DNA from: Syntrophorhabdaceae bacterium
GTDB taxonomy: Bacteria; Desulfobacterota; Syntrophorhabdia; Syntrophorhabdales; Syntrophorhabdaceae
Length of the DNA: 48,099 bases
Direction of reading: 5' to 3'
NCBI GenBank assembly: GCA_036504895.1
Contig: DASXUJ010000087.1
Location: forward strand, 1 to 48,099
The notes beneath the pieces were generated by a model. It searched no databases, had not been told where the DNA came from, and saw only the letters and a list, made by a program, of their open reading frames with translations. A program made the position numbers and the translations under genes. Of this stretch, positions 11,635 through 18,886 are shown piece after piece (the stretch's first letter is position 1; the number at the start of each line of letters is the position of its first letter).

Positions 11635-12504
11635 TTATTTCGCTTTTGCCGCGGAATCGGCGGCCCTTTGTTCCCTGGGAGCGCCCTTGCCTTTCTTCAT
11701 GTCGGCGTAGCGCTTCTGGATTTGCCGGATGCCCTGGCCCGCCCCTTCTCTCTGGGAAGGGGTGAGGAAAGTGGAGAGCTTTCTTTCGAGCTTATATACA
11801 TTTTTTTCCCGTGCGATCTCGACGACCCCTTCACTGATGATACTCTGGAGGTAAAGCTCCCTCTGGGTCTTCGAATAAATGCCTTCCGCGATGGGAATGA
11901 GGATAAAATAACTGATGATAATGGAGTAGAGGGTGGAGGTGAGGGCAAGGGGAATGGTCTTCAGGATGATCCCCGTGTCCCCCATGCCTACGAGCATCCC
12001 GATAAGGCCTATGATGCTTCCCGCCACTCCGAACGGCGGGGCAACGGCAGCCATGGTCCTGAACACCCTCTCCGATTGCTGCCGCCTCAGTCTGAAGAAG
12101 TGCATTTCCGTGCCGAGAATATCTTTGATCTCTTCCTCCGAATAGCCGTCGACCACCATGGCGAGGGCGTCCCTCAGGAACGATACGGTCAGCTGCTTCT
12201 CATAGCGCTCCAGGGAGAGTATACCGTCATATTTGGACCTCACCGCCATATCGAGGAGGAGGTTCACCACTTCGTCGGAATTGGAGATCACATCTTTTGT
12301 ATAGACGTTCTTTGCCACTTTAAAGGCGCTGCTCAGCCTGTTGAAGGGATGGCTCAGGAAGACGGCGCCGAGGGTGCCCGAAACCACCACCAGGAGGCTC
12401 ACGATATTGAGGTAGAAAACGACCGTGCCGCTTTCGCCCCAGAAGAAGCACCCTACAAAGATGAGGAAGCAGATGAAAGCCCCCACGAAATTATGTTTGA
12501 TCAT
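11635..12504 (-). CDS. motA: MotA-like flagellar stator / proton channel subunit
   Basis: A 289-residue inner-membrane protein of the MotA/TolQ/ExbB family. It has two N-terminal membrane segments, a large cytoplasmic loop (DEVVNLLLDMAVRSKYDGIL, then RDALAMVVDGYSEEEIKDIL), and two later segments starting AAVAPPFGVAGSIIGLIGML. With the OmpA-family partner it would form an ion-driven stator anchored to peptidoglycan. A charged C-terminal tail (KGKGAPREQRAADSAAKAK) follows. The partner motB is upstream by 17 bases, so the order is motB-motA, the reverse of the common arrangement. No other flagellar genes are in the window, so a non-flagellar role is possible. Confidence 0.87.
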   Translation of the reverse strand: MIKHNFVGAFICFLIFVGCFFWGESGTVVFYLNIVSLLVVVSGTLGAVFLSHPFNRLSSAFKVAKNVYTKDVISNSDEVVNLLLDMAVRSKYDGILSLERYEKQLTVSFLRDALAMVVDGYSEEEIKDILGTEMHFFRLRRQQSERVFRTMAAVAPPFGVAGSIIGLIGMLVGMGDTGIILKTIPLALTSTLYSIIISYFILIPIAEGIYSKTQRELYLQSIISEGVVEIAREKNVYKLERKLSTFLTPSQREGAGQGIRQIQKRYADMKKGKGAPREQRAADSAAKAK

Positions 12505-12521
12505 AGCTTCCTATTTCTCCC

Positions 12522-13262
12522 CTACTCTATCTTCTCTTTGGTGATCACGATCTCTACTCTCCGGTTCTTCGCCTTATTGGCAGCCGAAGTATTCGGCGCC
12601 ACGGGCTTATACATGGAGTAGCCGACCACGCTGAAGCGCTCCGGCTCAAGACCCCCGTCTTCGATAAGAAAGCGGGCGACCTTCACCGCCCTTCCCGCGG
12701 AGAGCTCCCAGTTCGTGGTGAAACCCGCGCTATGGACAGGGAAAGAATCGGTATGGCCTTCGACCACCACTTTGTACTTCGTCGCCACTATCCGGTCGGC
12801 GAGCTCTCTCAGGAACTGCATCGATCCGGGCTTAAGCTCCGCCCGTCCGAGATCGAACATCAGGGGCTCTCCCACGCTGACCTTTATGGTCTTATCCTTC
12901 TCCAGCGCCACGGTCACGTCTTCCAGTTTCGAGACTTTCACGGTAGTCCGGAGCGCCTCGAAAAGGTCTTCCATGGCCGCTCCCCCGGCTTCCCCTGTGC
13001 CGGGTGCCGGATTTAGTGAGGGGGCCGCGCCCGGGGCTTTTGACCCTTCCCGGATCGCTGATCGTTGAGCCGCGCCCTTGGCCGGTTTCTTTAATGCATC
13101 GCCGAAATCCCTGTGGGAGAGGACGTAGGAATAGAGAACGGCGAAGAGCACGAAGGCGACCATCATGAGGTCCGACCATGGGACCGCCCAATGGCCGCTG
13201 GGCATCGGTTCTTCATCATAGTCGAAAGAGGGTCTCTCCCGAAAGTCTCGTCTGAATGTCAC
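12522..13262 (-). CDS. motB: MotB-like OmpA-domain stator protein
   Basis: A 246-residue protein: a short basic N-terminus, one membrane helix with the conserved ion-carrying aspartate (PWSDLMMVAFVLFAVLY, Asp near residue 31), a Pro/Ala/Gly linker (about residues 55-90), and a C-terminal OmpA-like peptidoglycan-binding domain (VVEGHTDSFPVHSAGF, NWELSAGRAVKVARFL, NRRVEIVIT). The start is GTG at 13262. There is no good ribosome binding site, but an extended minus-10 (TGGTATACT) lies just upstream, so the message may begin at or near the start codon. It forms an operon with motA. Its position among cell-wall recycling genes fits a wall-anchored complex. Confidence 0.87.
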   Translation of the reverse strand: MTFRRDFRERPSFDYDEEPMPSGHWAVPWSDLMMVAFVLFAVLYSYVLSHRDFGDALKKPAKGAAQRSAIREGSKAPGAAPSLNPAPGTGEAGGAAMEDLFEALRTTVKVSKLEDVTVALEKDKTIKVSVGEPLMFDLGRAELKPGSMQFLRELADRIVATKYKVVVEGHTDSFPVHSAGFTTNWELSAGRAVKVARFLIEDGGLEPERFSVVGYSMYKPVAPNTSAANKAKNRRVEIVITKEKIE

Positions 13263-13444
13263 GGCTCAAGTATACCACACGCTCGCCCTCGCAGCCACCC
13301 GCGTCTCCCGCAATAGACTTTATTGCTCCGAACCGGGCCCTGTGCTGAAAGTCAGGATTATGGTATAAGGACTGAAGAGGCGATGGCTCATATTTCCGGC
13401 GCCACGGGGGTGGCATACCGGACCACGGACAGGGAGGGCTTGGA

Positions 13445-13993
13445 ATGGAACAACCATTAAATCCGGTGCAGGGGGAGCTGGAGAAGCTTCCGAAAGAGAC
13501 GCTCATCGAGCTCATCAGGATGTATTCCTTAAACTGGCATACCTGTGACGGGCTCTGGTTTTCCGGGGTCGAAGACCGGTATGGTACGGCGAGTGCCCTC
13601 GAGATCGATGTGCACATGTGGGATGTCTCATCGAGGGTGGAGGCGCGCAGAATCAAGGAGATTCTCCGGATCTCCGATAATGGGGGAATCGACGCGGTGC
13701 TCCGGACGATTAACTTCATGAGCTGGGCCGGAAAGTGCGCCTACGGAATCGAGAGGAATAGCAGCGGAAGCGCCTTTCTCACGGTCACCTCCTGTCCTCC
13801 CCAGGAGGCGCGGCTTAAGTCCGGCAAAGGGCTTTTCGCCTGCCGCCCCACGTTCGAAACAGGCTTCAAAAATGTAGCTTCCACGATAGACCCAAGGGTA
13901 TTGGTATCGTGCGTCTACTGCCCTCCCGGTCTCCATCCGGAGGGAAGCTGGTGTAGATGGGAATTCAGAACCCCTATGGAAGGCCTTTTTTAG
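13445..13993 (+). CDS. Conserved cysteine-containing protein of unknown function (DUF6125-like)
   Basis: A soluble protein of 182 residues. I do not recognise a characterised function; it resembles the small DUF6125-type proteins seen in anaerobic syntrophs, but that assignment is weak. It has an acidic N-terminal helical part (LPKETLIELIRMYSLNWHTCDGLWF, given here as two blocks LPKETLIELI and RMYSLNWHTC), then an alpha/beta part with several cysteines (GKCAYGIE, TSCPPQEAR, FACRPTFE, VSCVYCPPG, WCRWEF). The pairs CVYC and the spread of Cys residues suggest metal or cluster binding. The ATG is preceded by GGGAGGG at six bases. It is divergent from motB and followed by the CRP-like palindrome at 14019. 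Confidence 0.7.
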   Translation: MEQPLNPVQGELEKLPKETLIELIRMYSLNWHTCDGLWFSGVEDRYGTASALEIDVHMWDVSSRVEARRIKEILRISDNGGIDAVLRTINFMSWAGKCAYGIERNSSGSAFLTVTSCPPQEARLKSGKGLFACRPTFETGFKNVASTIDPRVLVSCVYCPPGLHPEGSWCRWEFRTPMEGLF

Positions 13994-14018
13994 ACAGATT
14001 CCGGCAATCGACAGCCGG

Positions 14019-14065
14019 AAGTGTGATCAAGATCACACTTCCCCCGAGGGACCCTGTGCTATAAT
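14019..14065 (+). promoter_or_regulatory. CRP/FNR-family palindrome with a class II promoter
   Basis: AAGTGTGATC (14019-14028), two A's, and GATCACACTT (14031-14040) form a perfect 22-base palindrome containing TGTGA-N6-TCACA, the E. coli CRP consensus. TATAAT follows at 14060-14065. With a transcription start near 14072, the palindrome centre would be at about -42, the class II activator position. There is no clear minus-35 element, as expected for an activator-dependent promoter. The predicted product is the small ORF starting at 14073. Confidence 0.7.
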
Positions 14066-14072
14066 TTTCTTA

Positions 14073-14240
14073 ATGGAACGGGACATACGTGAAATGGGCC
14101 TCGATATGAACCTCATTTATGTGAAGAGACCGGGATTCAATAGTGAGGGCCGTCCCGGAGCCTCGGAGGACGGAACGGTAATAGACCTCCAGCGGTACAA
14201 GATCCTGAGGACCATGCGAATGGTCCTGAACGGACGATAG
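14073..14240 (+). CDS. Small hypothetical protein (55 aa), possibly leaderless
   Basis: An open frame of 55 codons starting with ATG seven bases after the TATAAT of the CRP-type promoter, so the transcript may start at or one base before the ATG. The product is charged, begins MERDIREMGLDMNLIYVKRP and ends in the basic stretch LQRYKILRTMRMVLNGR. I do not recognise the family. Support comes from the promoter geometry and position rather than homology; there is no ribosome binding site. The minus-strand frame over the same bases is a shadow. Confidence 0.4.
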   Translation: MERDIREMGLDMNLIYVKRPGFNSEGRPGASEDGTVIDLQRYKILRTMRMVLNGR

Positions 14241-14308
14241 AACTACTCTCCCTTTTCCGCTTACGCGGGGCTCGCCGCGCACACGGTATGCCATCCCTTT
14301 ATACCGTC

Positions 14309-15328
14309 TCACGATAATGAATGCATCGAACCCCATTTCTTGAGACATTTTCCCGTGAGCTCCCTAAGGCACGGCAGGGATACGGCCTTCGCCGCTGCCA
14401 TGTCGAGGTTCGCCAGCGCCGCCGGGATGTGGCCGAGGAAGGAGGTCAGGCCCTTTTTGTAGCCGAGGAAGCCGTATGCGCCCAATGCCTGCATGAGACG
14501 CTGGGCCGAGGCGTCCCAGAAAAGCCCCTGGAACACGTCCCATTCCATCTCCTTATTTCCCATACCATAGTAGACAAGAAGAAGGTCTTCGATCTCCGTG
14601 AAGGAGAATCTGACATAGGGATCGCAGAGAAGAGAGGCGAGGTCGTAAAAGGGGCTTCCGAAACGCATCCCCTGATAATCGATAAGAAAAGGCATGCGGT
14701 CGCGGATCATGATGTTTTGCGACTGCAGGTCTCTATGAACAAGGCATTGACGGGTATCTGAAAGCCTCTTCGCGAGGCCGGCAAGCTCTCCCTCCAGGCG
14801 CTTCGCGCAGGAAGGCTCGATGGTAAGGCCCAGGGATCCTTGCATGAAGTGCTCCTTGAAATATTCCCTCTCCCATTGATAGAGCTCCGGGCCGAATCTC
14901 TCCATAAGTCTCACGCCATACCGGGGAAAATCCTCTATATCAAAGGAGTGAAGGCAATGGACCGCTTCAAGGGTCTTTACGTAAAGATCGCGCCGCCCCT
15001 CCCAAAGATCTTCCCTGTAATACCATAGGTCCCGTTCCCCCATATCTTCCATGAGAAGGAGGCATTGCCCGGGATCGTGCGCGATGAGCCGGGGCGCCGG
15101 CACCCCTATGGCGGCGAGAAATTGCGTGATCTCGGCGTAGTATCCGTTCTCGGTCCTGACCGGGTTATAATGAACGAGAATGCAGCTCTTCCCTTCCCCC
15201 CACGTGATCCGGTAAAAAGTTCTATCCGATCCCCTGGCGGAAAGAGGAGCCCCTTCGATTGGGAGCGGTCTGTCGAGCCCCAGCGCCTCACGCGCGAAAT
15301 CGATTATAAATTCACCGGCCAAACTCAT
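14309..15328 (-). CDS. amgK: Aminoglycoside-phosphotransferase-family sugar kinase (AmgK-like)
   Basis: A 339-residue kinase of the APH fold. Motifs: LLLMEDMGERDLW for the hinge region, the catalytic loop LVHRDLQSQNIMIRD (Asp near residue 200, Asn near 205) and the metal-binding FLIDYQG. In the AmgK-MurU route, AmgK phosphorylates MurNAc (and GlcNAc) at the anomeric carbon and MurU activates it to UDP-MurNAc, bypassing de novo synthesis. Here the gene overlaps the stop of a murU-like nucleotidyltransferase by 17 bases, which is the argument for AmgK rather than an antibiotic kinase. It is the last gene of spoIID-murU-amgK. Substrate is inferred. Confidence 0.8.
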   Translation of the reverse strand: MSLAGEFIIDFAREALGLDRPLPIEGAPLSARGSDRTFYRITWGEGKSCILVHYNPVRTENGYYAEITQFLAAIGVPAPRLIAHDPGQCLLLMEDMGERDLWYYREDLWEGRRDLYVKTLEAVHCLHSFDIEDFPRYGVRLMERFGPELYQWEREYFKEHFMQGSLGLTIEPSCAKRLEGELAGLAKRLSDTRQCLVHRDLQSQNIMIRDRMPFLIDYQGMRFGSPFYDLASLLCDPYVRFSFTEIEDLLLVYYGMGNKEMEWDVFQGLFWDASAQRLMQALGAYGFLGYKKGLTSFLGHIPAALANLDMAAAKAVSLPCLRELTGKCLKKWGSMHSLS

Positions 15329-16037
15329 GCCGATCCCCCTTTAGCCGCTCGTATTCCTCTACGGTGCCTATGTCATTCCAGGAGCCGTCGTCCATGATCA
15401 CGCCCATGATCGATCCCGGTCTCGTGGCGATCCTCCTCAGGAAGGCCGGAATGACCGATTCCACCCTTCCCTCCTCAAGGTTTTGCAGGAATGATGTCTC
15501 AAGGGCATAGACGCCGCTGAATTGGCAGCTCTTCACCCCTCTTTGCCCGAAGGTATGCCTGAGATCGCAGACCTCGCCCCTCTCGTCTATATCCACGTTT
15601 AAAAGAGGTCCGGTGCTTCTGAGGGCAAGGGTCACCTCCGCCTTTTTTTCCTCGTGGAAACGGGCAAGACGCAACAGGTCCGGTTCCCAGAACACATCGC
15701 CGTTGTAGCAGAATATGCTTTGGTCGTCTTCGAGAAGGTCCTCGATATTCTTGAGCCCTCCTCCTGTATCCAGGAGAACCGGCTCGTGGCGGAATGTAAT
15801 GGTCGCGCCGCGCCATGACCTGTCGGGGAATTTCTCCTCATACACTTCGGGAAGATGATGGGTGTTCACGATGAGCCTGTCCACTCCTGCCTCGATCAGG
15901 CGATCCATGGCATAAGTTATGACGGGACGTCCTTCCACCGGGAGGAGCGGCTTGGGACACCGTTCCGTCAGGGGCCTGAGCCTAGTTCCCAGACCTGCAC
16001 CCAATATGAAGGCGGTCTTGAATCGCCGCCGCGTCAT
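15312..16037 (-). CDS. murU: Sugar-1-phosphate nucleotidyltransferase (MurU-like)
   Basis: A 241-residue nucleotidyltransferase with the signature AFILGAGLGTRLRPLTERC followed by PKPLLPVEGRP (residues about 10-37), then TGGGLKNIEDLL and the metal Asp in FCYNGDVFWEP. The short length, with no C-terminal acyltransferase or helix repeats, fits MurU-type alpha-1-phosphate uridylyltransferases. Coupled to the downstream kinase by a 17-base overlap, it would turn MurNAc-1-phosphate into UDP-MurNAc in the cytoplasm. The alternative is a generic mannose- or glucose-1-phosphate transferase; context favours MurU. Confidence 0.8.
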   Translation of the reverse strand: MTRRRFKTAFILGAGLGTRLRPLTERCPKPLLPVEGRPVITYAMDRLIEAGVDRLIVNTHHLPEVYEEKFPDRSWRGATITFRHEPVLLDTGGGLKNIEDLLEDDQSIFCYNGDVFWEPDLLRLARFHEEKKAEVTLALRSTGPLLNVDIDERGEVCDLRHTFGQRGVKSCQFSGVYALETSFLQNLEEGRVESVIPAFLRRIATRPGSIMGVIMDDGSWNDIGTVEEYERLKGDRHEFGR

Positions 16038-16059
16038 GGCTCCATGCTCCGGATCTTCT

Positions 16060-17424
16060 TCAATAGATTTTCCGTACCTCCGTTCCCGGGAAATAATGGC
16101 TCAAAATCTCCTCCGCTTTAAAACCAGTTGTTGCCATTACCGCCGCTCCAATCTGACAAAGACCGACTCCGTGGCCCCAACCTGCGCCGTGGAAAATGAA
16201 TTTTTCTATTTCCCCGGCGGGGGACGCTATGGTTTCCACAATGAATGCGCTGCTGAAAAGGTGGGTGGGAGAGAGCCAGCGTCTTATCTCGAGCTCTTTC
16301 CCGACTATCATGCTTCCCCCGGAGCCCGTGATCTTCAGCCGGGAGATGCGGCCCGACGGGCCTCTTCGGAGGGGAATTATCTCCCGTAAGACGCCGAAAT
16401 CGATGCCGGACTTCTCTTTCATGATCGCCTCGAGCTCATCTCTTTCATATTCCGTCTTCCACCGGAAAAATTCCTTTGTCTCCCTGTCGAAATCGGGAAG
16501 AATTCCCGCCAAAATTGCCGGGTCATCCACATTGCAGTATGCCTGCGGCTTCGAAATAATCCAGCGATGCGCTTCTTCTTCGGTGATTATGGGAGGATAT
16601 ACGTGTTCCGAGTCGGAGACGGCAATGAGATAAGGCACATCTTTCTCCTCCCACGCGGTCCTGAAGGTTTCGGTAATTCCTCCGCAGGCCTTCGAATAGC
16701 GGGCATCGCAAATCACTCCGCGAAAGGCGATTACCTTTCCCTCTGTTTCCTTTACTGCGCGGGCGGCATCGGGCGAGACGATCTTCGTGACGCCCTGGTA
16801 CCTCTGGCAATGGTCGTCGGCACACACGTCGAAGAGGTCGTGTTCTTCCTGCTCGTACCACCGCACCATCTCTCCCGCACCCTGAAGCCCCTCACTCACC
16901 TTTGCCGAAGTCCCGCATTTCTTCTGTTTTCTGTCAAGGGCGGCGAGGAGCCAGCTACGGGACAGGATGGAGTGGACCTTGAGAAATTCCATGGGCGCCG
17001 TGGCCTTCATTTCCGACGAGATGACGCTCCGAAGGTACTCCTCTATGGGTATCTCATTGATTACGGCCATGACGCCGCTGCCGCGGCTGAGGAGGATGAG
17101 ATTACCCTCGAAAGTCTGCTCCTCGGCCCTTTCCCAATGAAAGTTTTTACCTATAGTGACGTTGAGAAGGGTGAATGTCGATCCCGGTCTCCCTTCCAAC
17201 CTTATCCGCGAGGACCGGACCGTCTCGCGACCGTCTCCTTCGGTGATGAGGATTGCCTGCCCTTCGGTCCGGGCGGTGAATGCACCCGATAGCCCATCTC
17301 CTTCTTCACAGGTAAATTCACCGTTCAGACGGACTGATACCTCTCTCCGGAGGTCCATCACGCCCACAGCCACGACAGGCTGAGCGCGCTCCGGAACGCC
17401 TTCTTCTTCCCGATCGAAATTCAT
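16060..17424 (-). CDS. SpoIID/LytB-domain protein (lytic transglycosylase family), no signal peptide
   Basis: A 454-residue protein of the SpoIID family, which cleaves denuded glycan strands of peptidoglycan. The family pattern is clear: an N-terminal VAVGVMDLRREVSVRLNG strand pair, NEIPIEEYLRSVISSEM with the catalytic-type Glu, ARYSKACGGITE, and the C-terminal FHGAGWGHGVGLCQIGA. Homologues usually have an N-terminal membrane anchor or signal sequence; this one starts MNFDREEEGVPERAQPVV and has none, and the in-frame sequence upstream is basic rather than hydrophobic. GGAG lies five bases before the ATG. It is first in an apparent operon with murU and amgK (22-base gap). An 18-codon Arg-rich frame (17427-17483) ends two bases before its ATG. 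Confidence 0.83.
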   Translation of the reverse strand: MNFDREEEGVPERAQPVVAVGVMDLRREVSVRLNGEFTCEEGDGLSGAFTARTEGQAILITEGDGRETVRSSRIRLEGRPGSTFTLLNVTIGKNFHWERAEEQTFEGNLILLSRGSGVMAVINEIPIEEYLRSVISSEMKATAPMEFLKVHSILSRSWLLAALDRKQKKCGTSAKVSEGLQGAGEMVRWYEQEEHDLFDVCADDHCQRYQGVTKIVSPDAARAVKETEGKVIAFRGVICDARYSKACGGITETFRTAWEEKDVPYLIAVSDSEHVYPPIITEEEAHRWIISKPQAYCNVDDPAILAGILPDFDRETKEFFRWKTEYERDELEAIMKEKSGIDFGVLREIIPLRRGPSGRISRLKITGSGGSMIVGKELEIRRWLSPTHLFSSAFIVETIASPAGEIEKFIFHGAGWGHGVGLCQIGAAVMATTGFKAEEILSHYFPGTEVRKIY

Positions 17425-17665
17425 CCTTACTCCCTGTCCGGCTTTCCGCCTCTTCTTCTCCGGCGGCCTTTTCTTCGGACCATCTCTTTTCCGTTACCCG
17501 GCCGTGATCCTAAAATTATTACTTTTTCCACTCTTCTGTCAAATGAAGTCCATAAAAGGAGGGCGCAGCGCAGGAGGTTCCCTCCCGAAACCCGGCCGGT
17601 CTGATAAATAGACCATTTTTTTTCGTGAAAAGGTGGAATTACCTGATACTATTGGTAAAATTACC

Positions 17666-17693
17666 TTGACAGAATGAATAAGTTATATAAAAT
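17666..17693 (+). promoter_or_regulatory. Sigma-70-type promoter of the H1-like gene
   Basis: TTGACA at 17666-17671, 16 bases, TAAAAT at 17688-17693. It lies in an A/T-rich stretch 44 bases before the ATG of the gene at 17738 and just after a small dyad GGTAA-AA-TTACC (17654-17665), which could be an operator. Confidence 0.65.
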
Positions 17694-17737
17694 TAAGATA
17701 TAGGTTACAAAATCTCATTAAAAAAAGGGGGTACGGT

Positions 17738-18073
17738 ATGGCGACTAAAAAAACTGAGGGCGCTGACAAGGCGGTGAAGGCCAAAGCCGCGCCAAAGAAA
17801 GAGCCGGAAAAGAAGAGCGCGGCCAAGGGAAAACCGGTTGCGCCCGCTGCCAAAAGAGCCGGCGCTCCCAAAAAGGCTGAGGCGCCTAAAACTGCCGCCG
17901 CCACAGCCAAATCCGTGAAGAGCGTCAAAGCGAAGGCTCCGAAGAACGGCGCCGTAAAGAAGGGATCGAAATTCGAATGTGCGGAATGCGGAATGGTCGT
18001 CGTAGTTGACGAAGCCTGCTCCTGCCCTGCATGCGATCTCATCTGCTGTGGGGAAAGCATGGAATTGTGCTGA
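17738..18073 (+). CDS. Histone-H1-like Lys/Ala/Pro-rich protein with C-terminal zinc-ribbon-like motif
   Basis: A 111-residue protein in two parts. Residues 1 to about 78 are low-complexity and strongly basic (repeats of AKAAPKK, KSAAKGK, APKKAEAPK), like bacterial H1-type DNA-binding tails. The last 33 residues are different: FECAECGMVVVVDEACSCPA continuing to CDLICCGESMELC, with pairs CAEC, CSCPAC and CC that suggest a small zinc ribbon or rubredoxin-like knot. AGGGGG lies six bases before the ATG, a good promoter is upstream and an intrinsic terminator follows, so it is a single-gene unit. A nucleoid-associated or DNA-bound metal-sensing role is inference. Confidence 0.8.
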   Translation: MATKKTEGADKAVKAKAAPKKEPEKKSAAKGKPVAPAAKRAGAPKKAEAPKTAAATAKSVKSVKAKAPKNGAVKKGSKFECAECGMVVVVDEACSCPACDLICCGESMELC

Positions 18074-18115
18074 CAATCGGGAAACCGCGCTTGTCATATC
18101 TTGCCGATGTAACTG

Positions 18116-18150
18116 AAGGAAGGGCCTTTTAGGGGCCCTTCCTTTTCTTT
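18116..18150 (+). terminator. Intrinsic terminator after the H1-like gene
   Basis: AAGGAAGGGCC (18116-18126) pairs perfectly with GGCCCTTCCTT (18134-18144) across a seven-base loop, followed by a T-rich tail (TTCTTTA). It separates the H1-like gene from the Nudix gene. Confidence 0.85.
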
Positions 18151-18219
18151 ATTTCCTTTCCCCTTTCTTCCCGGTTGAAAATGGCCGATATCCTGTGGTA
18201 ACTTCTTCTTCCGAAAGCC

Positions 18220-18768
18220 ATGTTAAAAGACTGGAAACTCATAGATTCCAATGTAGACCGGGACTACAAGATCTTCCGGATAAAAATAGAACAGGCCCTC
18301 TCTCCCAGAACCAACGAAGAAGGTCGTTTTTATGTGATCGACACGAATGACTGGGTCAATGTCATCCCCGTCACGGAAGACGGAAAGATCGTGATGATCC
18401 GCCAGTGGCGGCATGGCTCAAAGGAGATCACCCTCGAGATACCGGGCGGTCTTGTCGACGAGTCCGATCCTATGGAGGCCGCCGAGCGAGAGCTTCTGGA
18501 GGAGACGGGCTATAAGGGAGAGCGCGTTTCATTCCTCGGCTCCATCAATCCGAATCCGGCCATATTCAACAACCTCTGCCATACCTATCTCATAGAAGGG
18601 GCAAGAAAGGTGGGGGAGACTAATTTCGATGCCGACGAGGACATCGAAGTGGAGCTTCTCCCCATATCGGAGGTAGCTTCGCTGATCGAAAAAGGCGCGA
18701 TAAACCATGCCCTCGTTATCGTAGCCTTTCACCACTACTTTCGTAAATTTCCCGATCATTTGAAGTAG
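18220..18768 (+). CDS. Nudix hydrolase, ADP-ribose pyrophosphatase type
   Basis: A 182-residue Nudix protein. The box reads GGLVDESDPMEAAERELLEE followed by TGY: the metal-binding REL.EE core is intact, while the first conserved Glu position is occupied by Ser. The surrounding SINPNPAIFNNLCHTYLIEG segment is typical of the ADP-ribose/NDP-sugar pyrophosphatase subgroup (NudF/YffH-like). Likely cleaves ADP-ribose or a related nucleoside diphosphate derivative in the cytoplasm. It stands alone between the terminator at 18150 and the convergent lpxC fusion. Ribosome binding site is weak (GAAAG). Confidence 0.88.
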   Translation: MLKDWKLIDSNVDRDYKIFRIKIEQALSPRTNEEGRFYVIDTNDWVNVIPVTEDGKIVMIRQWRHGSKEITLEIPGGLVDESDPMEAAERELLEETGYKGERVSFLGSINPNPAIFNNLCHTYLIEGARKVGETNFDADEDIEVELLPISEVASLIEKGAINHALVIVAFHHYFRKFPDHLK

Positions 18769-18886
18769 AGGCGTTTGCGTGTGATGCGTGTGAAGCGTGT
18801 GAAGCGTTAAGAGCGGAAAACGGAAAACGTGTAATCGGAAATCGGGAGGTTAAAGCGGAATCCGGAGGATCAAGACAGGGGCAGTC
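18769..18886. repeat. Low-complexity intergenic stretch with short tandem units
   Basis: About 118 bases between the convergent Nudix and lpxC-fusion genes. It contains degenerate tandem units of GCGTGTGA (18775-18808) and repeats of CGGAAAACG and CGGAAATCG. No gene or clear terminator is seen. Confidence 0.5.

Noticed and set aside
13382-13459. 25-codon frame upstream of the gene at 13445
   Set aside because: Starts in the leader and ends just inside the gene, but has no ribosome binding site; could be a leader peptide but support is too weak.
14070-14348. 92-codon minus-strand frame
   Set aside because: Overlaps the amgK stop and runs antisense to the CRP-controlled small ORF; no ribosome binding site or family motif.
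14309-15328. Antibiotic resistance (aminoglycoside kinase)
   Set aside because: The fold is the same, but overlap with a MurU-like gene argues for the cell-wall sugar kinase AmgK.
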